A stretch of DNA of 64,000 bases from Bin80 sp965261255 (GTDB lineage Bacteria > Bacteroidota > Rhodothermia > Rhodothermales > Bin80): assembly GCA_965261255.1 (NCBI GenBank), contig CBDHCQ010000004.1:3038001-3102000 (forward strand). The letters are read 5' to 3'. Positions 15,679-24,770 of the stretch are shown piece after piece. The translations under genes were made by a program, and so were the position numbers. The notes under the pieces were generated by a model. It did no database searches. It was not told where the DNA came from and worked only from the letters and a program-made list of their open reading frames with translations. The stretch's first letter is position 1, and every line of letters begins with the position of its first letter.

Positions 15679-15731
15679 AATATGATATTTTTTTTGTATC
15701 ATACCACCTAGCTATACTCGGATAGTGCCGA

Positions 15732-16175
15732 ATGTCAGGGTTTAAGGGACAGGCAACATATTCAATAGATGCGAAGGGACGCGTAGCCGTTCCCGCGAAA
15801 ATGCGTGCGTGTATGAGCACAGATGCTCGAGAGACATTTGTGATCACGCGTGGATTTGAGGAATGCATCTATGCATATCCGCTAGACAGGTGGAGAGATA
15901 TTGAGCGTGACATTGAGGGACTGAATCCATACAATCGGCAGGATAGGGCTTTTACCCGCCGATTCCTGAGGTGGGCCGAAGAAGTGGTTTTGGATAAAAA
16001 GGGTCGTATCGCGCTTCAAAAACCACTGATTGAGTACGCGGGGATAAAACAGAACGCTTTGATTTTGGGAAGCCAGAGACACATCGAATTCTGGAATCCT
16101 CAAAAATTTGACGAATACTTGGCAGCGGAGGAAGCAGACTACGAGACGCTTGCGACGCAAGTGATGGCAAGGTAG
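15732..16175 (+). CDS. mraZ: Transcriptional regulator MraZ
   Basis: 147 residues with the two tandem AbrB-like halves of the family: FKGQATYSIDAKGRVAVPAKMR near residues 4-25, and VVLDKKGRIALQKPLIEYAGI near 86-106. MraZ forms a ring that binds TGGG boxes and controls the division and cell-wall cluster; such boxes lie directly upstream. It is the first gene of a 13-gene run, and rsmH starts immediately after its TAG. Confidence 0.93.
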   Translation: MSGFKGQATYSIDAKGRVAVPAKMRACMSTDARETFVITRGFEECIYAYPLDRWRDIERDIEGLNPYNRQDRAFTRRFLRWAEEVVLDKKGRIALQKPLIEYAGIKQNALILGSQRHIEFWNPQKFDEYLAAEEADYETLATQVMAR

Positions 16176-17129
16176 ATGTTGACGGCAAAAGGGCCGTACG
16201 CGACCGCCTATCACGCACCTGTTCTCTATCATACTGTACTGGAATATCTGATAACGGATACGAGTGGCGTGTATGTTGACGCGACTGCAGGAGGAGGGGG
16301 ACACGTCGAGGCAATCCTTTCTGTACTATCGCCCAAAGGATGCGTGATTGCGATTGATCGGGATGCCGACGCGGTGCATGCCGTGAAAAAGCGCCTGCCG
16401 GAAGCCATTGACTCAAAGCAGCTGGTGGTATATCAAAGCGCTTTCAGTAATCTGGAGGCCCTTGTACGGGGGCATGCGCCTATCACGGGGCTGCTGCTTG
16501 ACCTGGGAGTCTCTTCATATCAGTTGGATCACGGCCCGCGAGGCTTCAGCCATCGCCAGACGGCTCCTCTAGACATGCGGATGGATGCAGAGTCGCAAAC
16601 AGCTGCAGCCGATATAGTGAACGGATTTACGGAGGATGCATTGCGCGAGGTCCTCTACCGCTGGGGAGAGGAACCTCATGCGCGGCGAATAGCCCAACGG
16701 ATTGTGGCCTGTCGACCAATAGAAACCACAACCGATTTGGCTACAGCTGTGCGCAGCGCAGTCCCTCTACGGTGGGAATCACGGGCAGTAGCCCGCACCT
16801 TCCAAGCACTTCGTATCGCCGTAAACGATGAAATGGATGAGCTGGCACAGGTTCTGGAAGCCAGCGCGCGGATCGTGACCGAAGGCGGACGTCTGGTCGT
16901 GATCAGCTATCACTCACTGGAGGATCGTATGGTGAAACGCGTACTGAGGGACGGTGTCTTGGAGGGCGAAGCCGAACGGGATATTTACGGAGTGAAGCTT
17001 GTGCCTTGGCAGCCGCTCACGCGCCGACCCGTGATGCCAGACGCTGCAGAAGTTGCGGCCAATCGCCGCTCCCGGAGTGCAAAGCTGCGCGCCGGTGTCC
17101 GTTGTGCATTTCCAGTCAGCGATAGATAA
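16176..17129 (+). CDS. rsmH: 16S rRNA (cytosine(1402)-N(4))-methyltransferase
   Basis: 317 residues. The conserved start HAPVLYHTVLEYL is followed by the SAM motif YVDATAGGGGHVEAIL, the DLGVSSYQLD block, RGFSHRQTAPLDMRMD, ARTFQALRIAVNDEMDEL, and the C-terminal VISYHSLEDRMVK. It methylates C1402 of 16S rRNA in the decoding centre. The gene directly abuts mraZ and precedes ftsL, the standard order of the cluster. Confidence 0.95.
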   Translation: MLTAKGPYATAYHAPVLYHTVLEYLITDTSGVYVDATAGGGGHVEAILSVLSPKGCVIAIDRDADAVHAVKKRLPEAIDSKQLVVYQSAFSNLEALVRGHAPITGLLLDLGVSSYQLDHGPRGFSHRQTAPLDMRMDAESQTAAADIVNGFTEDALREVLYRWGEEPHARRIAQRIVACRPIETTTDLATAVRSAVPLRWESRAVARTFQALRIAVNDEMDELAQVLEASARIVTEGGRLVVISYHSLEDRMVKRVLRDGVLEGEAERDIYGVKLVPWQPLTRRPVMPDAAEVAANRRSRSAKLRAGVRCAFPVSDR

Positions 17130-17138
17130 AGTTTTGTT

Positions 17139-17582
17139 ATGGCGAATTATCGCAATTTTAGTAACCCAGGCCCCCGCGACTGGACCCCGCGCACTCGGCA
17201 TGCAGTGGATAGGGCTATGCGCACGGTCCGCGGCTGGCAGGAGCTGACGGTCATAGACGAAATCTCTCCGAAACCGAGAGTCCTAGCGCGTATATCAACC
17301 CTGCGCTTTGGCCTGGTGGTTTTTGCAATTGCAGCCGCCTTCACGATCTATATCGGTCACGTTTACCAGTCGCAGGACCTGCTGGATGAGATAAATCTCC
17401 AGCGCCAGGAGAATGTCCGGCTTCACCTGCAGCATAACCGGACCCTAGCGGAATACAATGCCGCTACGGGTCCTTCCGTTATTTATCGGCGTGCACAGAC
17501 ACTCGGACTTCAGGAAATACCTGAATATGAGTATGTGGGAGCTATTCCTGCAGACACCCTGGCTGACCTCTCTCAACAATGA
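17139..17582 (+). CDS. ftsL: FtsL-like cell division protein
   Basis: 147 residues: an N-terminal cytoplasmic part rich in Arg/Pro, one membrane segment (about residues 65-83, LVVFAIAAAFTIYIGHVY), and a coiled-coil-like periplasmic part (LLDEINLQRQENVRLHLQHN). FtsL sequences diverge widely, so identification rests on topology, size and position between rsmH and ftsI. It is expected to join FtsB/FtsQ-type partners in the divisome. Its stop overlaps the ftsI ATG (ATGA). Confidence 0.8.
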   Translation: MANYRNFSNPGPRDWTPRTRHAVDRAMRTVRGWQELTVIDEISPKPRVLARISTLRFGLVVFAIAAAFTIYIGHVYQSQDLLDEINLQRQENVRLHLQHNRTLAEYNAATGPSVIYRRAQTLGLQEIPEYEYVGAIPADTLADLSQQ

Positions 17583-19621
17583 ACGTCAGAGACCAGATAC
17601 TCAGTCGAATGTACGTTGTACTGGTAGGTCTGGCAGTACTTGCGTTCATCATTCTTGGACAGCTGGTCTGGCTACAGGTCGATCAAGGCGAAGATCTGCG
17701 TGAAGCAGGACTGCGTCAGGCACAGTCTCAAGAGCTGTTGCCCCCCAAACGGGGAGACATTGTAGACGCCGCCGAGCGTGCACTGGTCGTGAATTCGCCA
17801 AAATACGATCTTGCTCTGGATCCTACCGTGCTTGGGTTTGAAGCGCAGAAAGATGACTTTGTGCGGCGGCTAGCGGAATTGACCGGAACGTCAGGCACGC
17901 AACTGCACCGGCGAATTGATCGCCGAAAAAGCAAGCAGTTTGTAAGATTGGTCAACCTGACTCCGGAGCAGCGCTCAGAGATATCTTCGTGGAATGTGCC
18001 CGGAGTATTACTGGAGGAGCGATTCCAGCGTCGGTATGTCTATGGCAAAACCGCAGCTCATGTGCTGGGGCATGTTGACGTCGACGGGATAGGCAGAGCA
18101 GGACTGGAACTGGAGTACGATGAATATCTGCTGGGAACGCCGGGGAGGCGCACACTCCTTCGTGACCGTCGGGGATACCGCCGGGTTGATGCAGCCAGCA
18201 TAGTTATCCCGCCCAAAGACGGGCAAATGTTGGTGCTCACGATTGATCTCATCCGGCAAACCATCATGGAAGAGGAGCTGGCCGCCGGCGTAGCGGAAGC
18301 ACGTGCCGTTCGTGGCAGTGCGATCGCGGTTGACCCTCACACCGGAGCGATTCTAGCCATAGCCAATGTCCCCACCTTTGACCCGAATGTTCCACTGAAT
18401 GCCCCAGTGTATGCCTGGCGCAACAGTGCCATAACTGACCGTCTGGAGCCCGGGTCTTCCTTCAAACTGATCGGCGCGTCCGCGGCACTGGAGACAGGAA
18501 CTACCTCAATGGATCGCCTCGTAGACACCGGCGACGGTGAACTCGTACTCAATGGGCGTACGCTGAACGATACACACAGCCACGGAGAAATCTCCTTTAG
18601 TGAGGTGATCTCGCTAAGCAGCAATGTGGGCATGGCACTCACATCACAAGAAATGTCGGCAGATCAGCTGTACCGGTATGCGCGCAATTACGGGTTCGGA
18701 CAAAAAACCTGGATAGATCTTCCGGGAGAGGTTGCAGGCTTACTCAAACGAGTCAACCGGTGGAGCAGGACCACGAAAGCTTCCCTAATTATTGGCTACG
18801 AAGTAGATGTAACGCCATTGCAGATGGTGATGGCTTACGCCGCGCTGGCCAACGGCGGTCTGCTGCGTCAGCCATACGTGGTGTCTGAGCGACGCGACGT
18901 GACCGGTAAACACGTGCTATGGCGTGCAGCAGATGATCCTGCAAGGACCGATTCCATTCGGCGTGTACTTAAGCCGGAAACGGTGCAGACATTGTTGCCG
19001 GCCTTTATTAATGTTGTCCAAGAAGGAACTGCACAACAAGCGCAAACAGAAGAATTCACCATTGCCGGAAAGACGGGTACTGCACGCAAAGTGATCAACG
19101 GACGCTACAGCAACCGTTACCGAGCAACATTCGTCGGATTTTATCCAGCAGAGGATCCACAGGTGGCAATGATTGTGGTTCTGGATGAACCCAGGACGAG
19201 CATTTATGGCGGACAGGTGGCTGCGCCCATATTCAAGCGGATAGCCGAGCGCTGGATAGCAACATTCGCGACCCCAACACCTCCGGCTACCGGTCCCGAT
19301 CCTCCCCGCCCGCTTAATAGGCTAGTACAGCAGGCATGGGCGCAACAGGGTGCCTCAAGGCGCTCGCCCGCACCCACGCGCTTGGTGTCTGAACGTGCAC
19401 AGACTGTGCGAACCAGGGATGAGGCACCGATGCCTGCGACTTCATTGATCCACCCATCAGGGGTTATGCCCGATGTGATTGGCCTGGATGCGAGAACTGC
19501 TTGGTTCCGCTTGGCTACAAACGGATTTCGCGTGCAGTTGAGCGGACAGGGAAGCGTAGTAGCGCAATCTCCTGAACCGGGTGCCCGGGTTGACACAAAG
19601 GTGGTACTCCAGTTGCAATAG
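17579..19621 (+). CDS. ftsI: Division-specific penicillin-binding protein 3 with C-terminal PASTA domain
   Basis: 680 residues. One N-terminal membrane anchor (about 12-33), a PBP dimerisation domain with the GDIVDAAERALV motif, then the transpeptidase domain: the SxxK tetrad S293-S-F-K296 in EPGSSFKLIG, SSN in ISLSSNVGMAL, and KTGT in IAGKTGTARK. A Pro/Arg-rich linker leads to one PASTA domain at the C-terminus (PDVIGLDARTAWFRL to the end), as in Bacteroidota FtsI. It cross-links septal peptidoglycan and works with FtsW. Translation is coupled to ftsL by a 4-bp overlap, and murE follows after 1 bp. Confidence 0.94.
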   Translation: MNVRDQILSRMYVVLVGLAVLAFIILGQLVWLQVDQGEDLREAGLRQAQSQELLPPKRGDIVDAAERALVVNSPKYDLALDPTVLGFEAQKDDFVRRLAELTGTSGTQLHRRIDRRKSKQFVRLVNLTPEQRSEISSWNVPGVLLEERFQRRYVYGKTAAHVLGHVDVDGIGRAGLELEYDEYLLGTPGRRTLLRDRRGYRRVDAASIVIPPKDGQMLVLTIDLIRQTIMEEELAAGVAEARAVRGSAIAVDPHTGAILAIANVPTFDPNVPLNAPVYAWRNSAITDRLEPGSSFKLIGASAALETGTTSMDRLVDTGDGELVLNGRTLNDTHSHGEISFSEVISLSSNVGMALTSQEMSADQLYRYARNYGFGQKTWIDLPGEVAGLLKRVNRWSRTTKASLIIGYEVDVTPLQMVMAYAALANGGLLRQPYVVSERRDVTGKHVLWRAADDPARTDSIRRVLKPETVQTLLPAFINVVQEGTAQQAQTEEFTIAGKTGTARKVINGRYSNRYRATFVGFYPAEDPQVAMIVVLDEPRTSIYGGQVAAPIFKRIAERWIATFATPTPPATGPDPPRPLNRLVQQAWAQQGASRRSPAPTRLVSERAQTVRTRDEAPMPATSLIHPSGVMPDVIGLDARTAWFRLATNGFRVQLSGQGSVVAQSPEPGARVDTKVVLQLQ

Positions 19622-19622
19622 G

Positions 19623-21095
19623 ATGAACTGGTCTGATCTACATATCCGATTGACCAGAGCGGGGCTTTCTGCCGACGCTACCGCGCATATACCGGAAATA
19701 GCTGTCACCGGGGTCACGCAGGACAGCCGCAAGGTGCGGCCGGGATACGTCTTTGTAGCGGTGCGTGGGCATCGGGCTGACGGACATACTTACATCCGGC
19801 ACGCGCTGCAGGCGGGGGCCCAGGTTATTGTTTGTGAAGAGGCGCCGGAGGAAGTCTCCAACGCTGTGCAGGTACAGGATACACGAAAAGCTGCTGCTGT
19901 AATTGCGGCAGCGTTTTATGGAGACCCCTCCCGTTCTCTGCAACTGACAGGAGTTACCGGTACAAATGGAAAAACAACCACGAGCACGCTTATACGGCAT
20001 GTCCTGGAGCATACCGGCACGCCCACCGGCCTCGTTGGGACTGTTACCTGCCTGACCGGACAGACCACATATACATCTACGCTCACGACCCCTGACGCTA
20101 CCGATCTTCAGCCGATGCTGGCACAGATGGTCGATTCCGGCTGCAAAGCGTGTGTGATCGAGGTGTCATCGCATGCCCTGGCCCAATACCGCACTGCCAC
20201 ACTGGATTTCTCGATTGGCGTGTTCACCAATCTGATGCACGACCATCTCGATTACCATGGAACTATGGAGCGGTATTTAGCCGCGAAGAAACGGCTGTTT
20301 GACGGTCTGGACTCCAGTGCGGTGGCGATCTACAATCAGGACGATGCAGCGGGCGAGCGTATGGTCCAGAATACACGGGCCACCCGTTGCTCATTCGGCC
20401 AAGACCCGAATTCGGATATTCAATTCAGTGTCGTGCAGGATACTCCGAGCGGACTAAGACTGCGCCTGGACGGCCAAACCAGCTCATTTCGTTTGGCCGG
20501 TCACTTTAATGCTTACAATTTGGCTGCCGCGTATGGTGCAGCCCGGGCCACTGGGCTACCCGGAACAGACGTCCTTGAAGCGCTGGCAGAAGCTCCACCG
20601 GTTGACGGACGGTTTGAGCAATATCTGTGTGATGACGATACGCGTGTTATCATTGATTTCGCACACACTCCCGATGCTCTGGAACAAGCGCTACAGGCTG
20701 GCCGGCATATCCGTGAAAGGCCTGCTCGTTTGTGGTGTGTATTCGGATGTGGGGGCAATCGGGATCAGGTCAAGCGCCCCCTGATGGGTGCCGTTGCCGA
20801 ACGGTTGGCAGACCGGGTTGTCATTACCAATGATAACCCGCGGGATGAACCTCCTGAGGCAATAACTGAGGCGATCCTCTCCGGTATGCTACGCCCGGAT
20901 CAGGTACAGGTGGTCCCTTCTAGGCCCGAAGCGATACGCTATGTCGCGCAAACATGCAAGGCCGGAGATCTAGTGCTCATCGCCGGTAAAGGTCATGAGT
21001 CAGTACAGACCGAAAAGGGTGTCCAGATCAGCATGAGAGATCAAAACCTGGTCCAGGAGGCTTTCGCCACACGTAATCCACAACCAGCCTTCTGA
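19623..21095 (+). CDS. murE: UDP-MurNAc-tripeptide synthetase MurE
   Basis: 490 residues from the ATG at 19623. The longer open frame from 19581 overlaps ftsI and is not needed. Mur ligase features: VTQDSRKVRPGYVFVAVRG in the N-terminal domain, the ATP loop TGVTGTNGKTTTSTL, the EVSSHALAQYR block, FTNLMHDHLDYHGTMERY, and the C-terminal GCGGNRDQVKRPLMG. The C-terminal TNDNPRDEPP is the DNPR-type motif of meso-diaminopimelate-adding MurE, so the wall is predicted to contain meso-DAP. murF, which would normally follow, is absent. Confidence 0.95.
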   Translation: MNWSDLHIRLTRAGLSADATAHIPEIAVTGVTQDSRKVRPGYVFVAVRGHRADGHTYIRHALQAGAQVIVCEEAPEEVSNAVQVQDTRKAAAVIAAAFYGDPSRSLQLTGVTGTNGKTTTSTLIRHVLEHTGTPTGLVGTVTCLTGQTTYTSTLTTPDATDLQPMLAQMVDSGCKACVIEVSSHALAQYRTATLDFSIGVFTNLMHDHLDYHGTMERYLAAKKRLFDGLDSSAVAIYNQDDAAGERMVQNTRATRCSFGQDPNSDIQFSVVQDTPSGLRLRLDGQTSSFRLAGHFNAYNLAAAYGAARATGLPGTDVLEALAEAPPVDGRFEQYLCDDDTRVIIDFAHTPDALEQALQAGRHIRERPARLWCVFGCGGNRDQVKRPLMGAVAERLADRVVITNDNPRDEPPEAITEAILSGMLRPDQVQVVPSRPEAIRYVAQTCKAGDLVLIAGKGHESVQTEKGVQISMRDQNLVQEAFATRNPQPAF

Positions 21096-21099
21096 AGCT

Positions 21100-22260
21100 A
21101 TGCTCTACTTCATACTGCAGTGGCTGGAGACGGCATTTAGTCCGCCGGGGTTTCAGGTGGTTGAGTTCATCACTGTGCGGGCAACGCTCGCGGCGATTAC
21201 CGCCTTCATCATCGCTATGGTGATCGGACCGCGCGTGATAGACTGGCTCAAACGCAAACAGCTTGGTGAAGAAGTGCGCAAGGAGCTGAACCCCGGCCTG
21301 GTGGATCATTCGCATAAGAAAGGAACCCCGACGATGGGAGGGATCATCATTATCAGTGCAATCGTGATTTCTACTCTGTTGTGGGGAGATCTGCGTGAGG
21401 TCTACGTCTGGCTTATCGTGATTGCCATCCTCTGGATGGGTGCGTTCGGGTTTGCAGATGATTATGTGAAAACGGTTCGCAAGGATAAAAAGGGGCTGGC
21501 TCCACGCATGAAAATAACCGGGCAGGTCGGGCTTGGGCTGCTAATAGGAAGCGTAATGTACTTCCATCCACAATTTGCAGAAACACGCGCTGTTACCGAT
21601 CTGCCATTCTTCCAGAATTGGCATTTAGACTATAACGTGCTGGGAAATCTGTTAATGGAAGGAGCTGACCTGGGATGGGTTCTGTTCATTCCAATGAGCG
21701 TTTTTGTGATCACTGCGACCTCAAATGCCGTCAATCTGACGGATGGCCTGGATGGCCTGGCTGCCGGGGTCACTGCAATCGTGGCACTGGGACTGGTCGT
21801 TTTGTGTTACGTGACCGGGCATGCAGGTTTTTCTTCGTACTTGGGGGTAACACACTTGGATGGCGCAGGCGAGTTGACCGTATTCGTATCTGCCATGGCC
21901 ACTGCATGTCTGGGGTTTTTGTGGTTTAACAGTTACCCGGCAACGGTCTTCATGGGAGATACCGGGGCACTTGCTCTGGGAGCAGCAATCGCAGTGCTGT
22001 CCCTTATGGTCAAGAAAGAGTTGTTGTTGCCACTTTTGTGTGCCGTCTTCTTCATGGAAACGGTATCGGTCATTATGCAGACCACCTATTTCCGCTATAC
22101 CCGCCGAAAGACCGGCACGGGTCAGCGGATATTTCTTATAGCTCCCCTGCACCATCACTATGAGGGACAGGGGATGCATGAGGCCAAGATCGTCACTCGT
22201 TTCTGGCTGGTAACTGTGATCACGGTTCTGGCTACTGTGCTTTCTCTCCGAATCCGATAA
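21100..22260 (+). CDS. mraY: Phospho-MurNAc-pentapeptide transferase MraY
   Basis: 386 residues with about ten membrane segments. Family blocks include HSHKKGTPTMGGI, FGFADDYVKTVRKDKKGL with the catalytic Asp pair, SNAVNLTDGLDGLAAG, FMGDTGALALGA, and the histidine motif APLHHHYEG near the C-terminus. It makes lipid I by transferring phospho-MurNAc-pentapeptide to undecaprenyl phosphate. It starts 4 bp after murE and its TAA shares a base with the murD ATG. Confidence 0.96.
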   Translation: MLYFILQWLETAFSPPGFQVVEFITVRATLAAITAFIIAMVIGPRVIDWLKRKQLGEEVRKELNPGLVDHSHKKGTPTMGGIIIISAIVISTLLWGDLREVYVWLIVIAILWMGAFGFADDYVKTVRKDKKGLAPRMKITGQVGLGLLIGSVMYFHPQFAETRAVTDLPFFQNWHLDYNVLGNLLMEGADLGWVLFIPMSVFVITATSNAVNLTDGLDGLAAGVTAIVALGLVVLCYVTGHAGFSSYLGVTHLDGAGELTVFVSAMATACLGFLWFNSYPATVFMGDTGALALGAAIAVLSLMVKKELLLPLLCAVFFMETVSVIMQTTYFRYTRRKTGTGQRIFLIAPLHHHYEGQGMHEAKIVTRFWLVTVITVLATVLSLRIR

Positions 22261-23612
22261 TGCAAAAGCAAACAGTCAAGGGTAAACGAGTAACTGTTTT
22301 GGGAGCAGCCCGGAGCGGATTGGCAGTGACCAAATTTCTGGTACGGGCCGGCGCCCGCGTAATGCTCTCAGACAGCGGCCCGATAGATTCTGGAACCGTG
22401 ACATGGTGCGAAGAGCACGGCGTCACCGTTGAAGCCAACGGCCACACCAAGGCCACATTATCAGCAGACTTTCTGGTTGTGAGCCCAGGTGTGCCAAGTA
22501 CAGCGTCACCAGTCCAGGAAGCATTGACACTGGGACTCCCGGTTTATTCTGAACTGGAGATTGCATCCCGGTACGCCAAAGGACAGATAATCGCCATCAC
22601 TGGAACCAATGGGAAAACAACCACAACCTCGCTCATTGGTCACATGATGAAGACAGCTGATCGGCAGGTGGTTGTAGCAGGGAATATTGGCAGCCCGCTC
22701 TCAGATCATCTGAAAGGGTTGCGGCGAGATACCATCGTAGTGTTAGAGGTATCCAGTTTCCAACTGGATCACACTGATTCATTTTGCCCGAATGTGAGCG
22801 TGGTATTGAATATTACGCCCGATCACCTGGATCGATATGGCGGCAGCTTCGAGCGCTACGTCAAAAGTAAACTGCGCATCTACGAAAACCAATCGACCGG
22901 CGATGTGGTGGTTTACAATTATGATGATACGCTCGTGCGTGAGCGTGTAGAACATTTTGTGACGACCTCTGACGTGCGGGGACTGCCGTTCAGCAGACAG
23001 GTTCACCTTTCAAACGGCGCCAGTGCTGTTGAGGGCCTGATCAGACTGCAGGAAAGAACGCTCCTGCGGACGGACGAACTTGGAATACCTGGACCACACA
23101 ATGTCGGCAATTCACTGGCAGCGGCTCTCGCAGGTCAGGCTGCCGGACTTTCAGACGAGGTGCTGCGGGAAAGTCTGCGAGGATTTACGGGTGTAGATCA
23201 CCGGCTGGAGATTGTACGCCGTATCGAGGGAGTCACTTATGTGAATGATTCGAAAGCGACCAACGTGAACGCGCTCTGGTATGCGCTGCACAGCTTCAAA
23301 GCACCGATCATATTGCTGGTCGGTGGTCGGGATAAGGGCAACGATTATGAAATACTCAAACCCCTCATTACCAGCAAAGTACCGACCCTGATCGCATTTG
23401 GCGAAAGTGCACCCAAGGTCATGAAGGAGCTTGGACCTTGCAGCAAACATGCAATGGCTGTGGACACATTAGACGAAGCGACGCAGGTGGCGCGTGATTG
23501 TGCCCAGGCGGGAGATGTTGTGCTCCTGAGTCCAGCATGTTCCTCCTTTGATCTCTTCAGCAATTACGAGGAACGAGGCACGAGATTTAAAAGCATTGTA
23601 GAGGGTTTCTAG
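22260..23612 (+). CDS. murD: UDP-MurNAc-L-alanine:D-glutamate ligase
   Basis: 450 residues. Rossmann start VTVLGAARSGLAV, ATP loop ITGTNGKTTTTSLI, VLEVSSFQLDHT, LNITPDHLDRY, the HR of GVDHRLEIVR, the YVNDSKATN block and the LLSPACSSFDLFSNYEERG C-terminal motif are all present and typical for MurD. It adds D-glutamate to UDP-MurNAc-L-Ala. The start overlaps the mraY stop by one base (TAATG), and ftsW begins 3 bp after its end. Confidence 0.95.
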   Translation: MQKQTVKGKRVTVLGAARSGLAVTKFLVRAGARVMLSDSGPIDSGTVTWCEEHGVTVEANGHTKATLSADFLVVSPGVPSTASPVQEALTLGLPVYSELEIASRYAKGQIIAITGTNGKTTTTSLIGHMMKTADRQVVVAGNIGSPLSDHLKGLRRDTIVVLEVSSFQLDHTDSFCPNVSVVLNITPDHLDRYGGSFERYVKSKLRIYENQSTGDVVVYNYDDTLVRERVEHFVTTSDVRGLPFSRQVHLSNGASAVEGLIRLQERTLLRTDELGIPGPHNVGNSLAAALAGQAAGLSDEVLRESLRGFTGVDHRLEIVRRIEGVTYVNDSKATNVNALWYALHSFKAPIILLVGGRDKGNDYEILKPLITSKVPTLIAFGESAPKVMKELGPCSKHAMAVDTLDEATQVARDCAQAGDVVLLSPACSSFDLFSNYEERGTRFKSIVEGF

Positions 23613-23615
23613 CGC

Positions 23616-24770
23616 ATGGACGGTCTCCTCAAAATATTTCCGCGACATTTGCGGAATCAGCATCCACTGGACAAGTATATCCTGTGGATCGCACTCGTGC
23701 TGTCCGCTGTTGGGATCATGGCCGTGTACAGTGCTATTGCTTTCCTGGCTGAGGTCAAAGCGGGGGGAGATACCGAGCTGTTTCTCGTGCGTCATACGTT
23801 GCGCGTAGGGCTTGCACTGATAGCGCTGACTGTATTCAGCATGGTTGACTACCACCATCTGGCACGCTGGTCCAGATTTTTCTTGATCGGCTCCCTGCTA
23901 TTACTGGTGTTCGTGCGGATATTCGGAGTGACGTATGGCGGTGCCACGCGTGCATTCCAGATTGGTGTGCTAAGTGTGCAGCCATCGGACTTGGCCAAGA
24001 TCTCGCTTATCCTGTATATCGCCGTACTGCTGGTACGCAAACAGACCTACATTCGGAGCTTCTCACGAACATTTCTGCCGCTGTCATTGTGGATATTTGC
24101 TACGGTTGGTTTGATCGGTCTTGAGGATGTGTCAACCGCATTTCTCATACTGGTTTCGGTGATGCTCATGGCGTATGTGGGGCGTTTCAGTCTGCCATAC
24201 ATTGGCAGCATGGGGGTTTTTGCTGTGGTCTGCGCAGCTCTGATGTTGCTTGGCTCGCCGAACCGGGCGCAGCGGCTGGAGTCCTATATCGGTGTGAAGA
24301 TTTTCCCGCACTCACAAGAGGTAGAGACTTTCAGCGTACAGGCCGAGGGATATCAGGCCCGGCAGGCACACATTGCGCTGGCCATGGGAGGACTGACCGG
24401 TCGCGGCCCCGGCAAGAGCGTGCAACGCGATTTTCTCCCGGCGCCATACAACGACTTTATTTTCGCCATCATTACCGAGGAATACGGACTGCTGGGGGGA
24501 GTTGCGCTCCTGGCACTGTTCGTAGTTCTGCTTTTTCGAGGACTTTTGCGCATTGCCCGGCACGCAACGGATCCACTTGGGCTGTTTATTGCCGTTGGCT
24601 GTACGGTGACCCTTACGCTGTATGGTTTTGTGCATGCAGGGGTTGCTGTGGGACTGCTGCCGGTTACGGGCCTTCCCCTCCCGCTGGTGTCCTATGGTGG
24701 AACTTCTATGATTTCGGCAGGAACTCTTCTGGGGATTCTGTTGAACATTTCGCGACAGATAGAGCGATGA
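23616..24770 (+). CDS. ftsW: Lipid II polymerase FtsW (SEDS family)
   Basis: 384 residues with about ten membrane segments. SEDS signatures include GGATRAFQIGVLSVQPSDLAKISL, with the conserved QPSE-like block, AHIALAMGGLTGRGPGKSVQRDFLPAPYNDFIFAIITEE, and the C-terminal LPLVSYGGTSM. FtsW polymerises septal glycan strands together with FtsI. The ATG lies 3 bp after murD and the TGA overlaps the murG ATG (ATGA). Confidence 0.95.
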   Translation: MDGLLKIFPRHLRNQHPLDKYILWIALVLSAVGIMAVYSAIAFLAEVKAGGDTELFLVRHTLRVGLALIALTVFSMVDYHHLARWSRFFLIGSLLLLVFVRIFGVTYGGATRAFQIGVLSVQPSDLAKISLILYIAVLLVRKQTYIRSFSRTFLPLSLWIFATVGLIGLEDVSTAFLILVSVMLMAYVGRFSLPYIGSMGVFAVVCAALMLLGSPNRAQRLESYIGVKIFPHSQEVETFSVQAEGYQARQAHIALAMGGLTGRGPGKSVQRDFLPAPYNDFIFAIITEEYGLLGGVALLALFVVLLFRGLLRIARHATDPLGLFIAVGCTVTLTLYGFVHAGVAVGLLPVTGLPLPLVSYGGTSMISAGTLLGILLNISRQIER

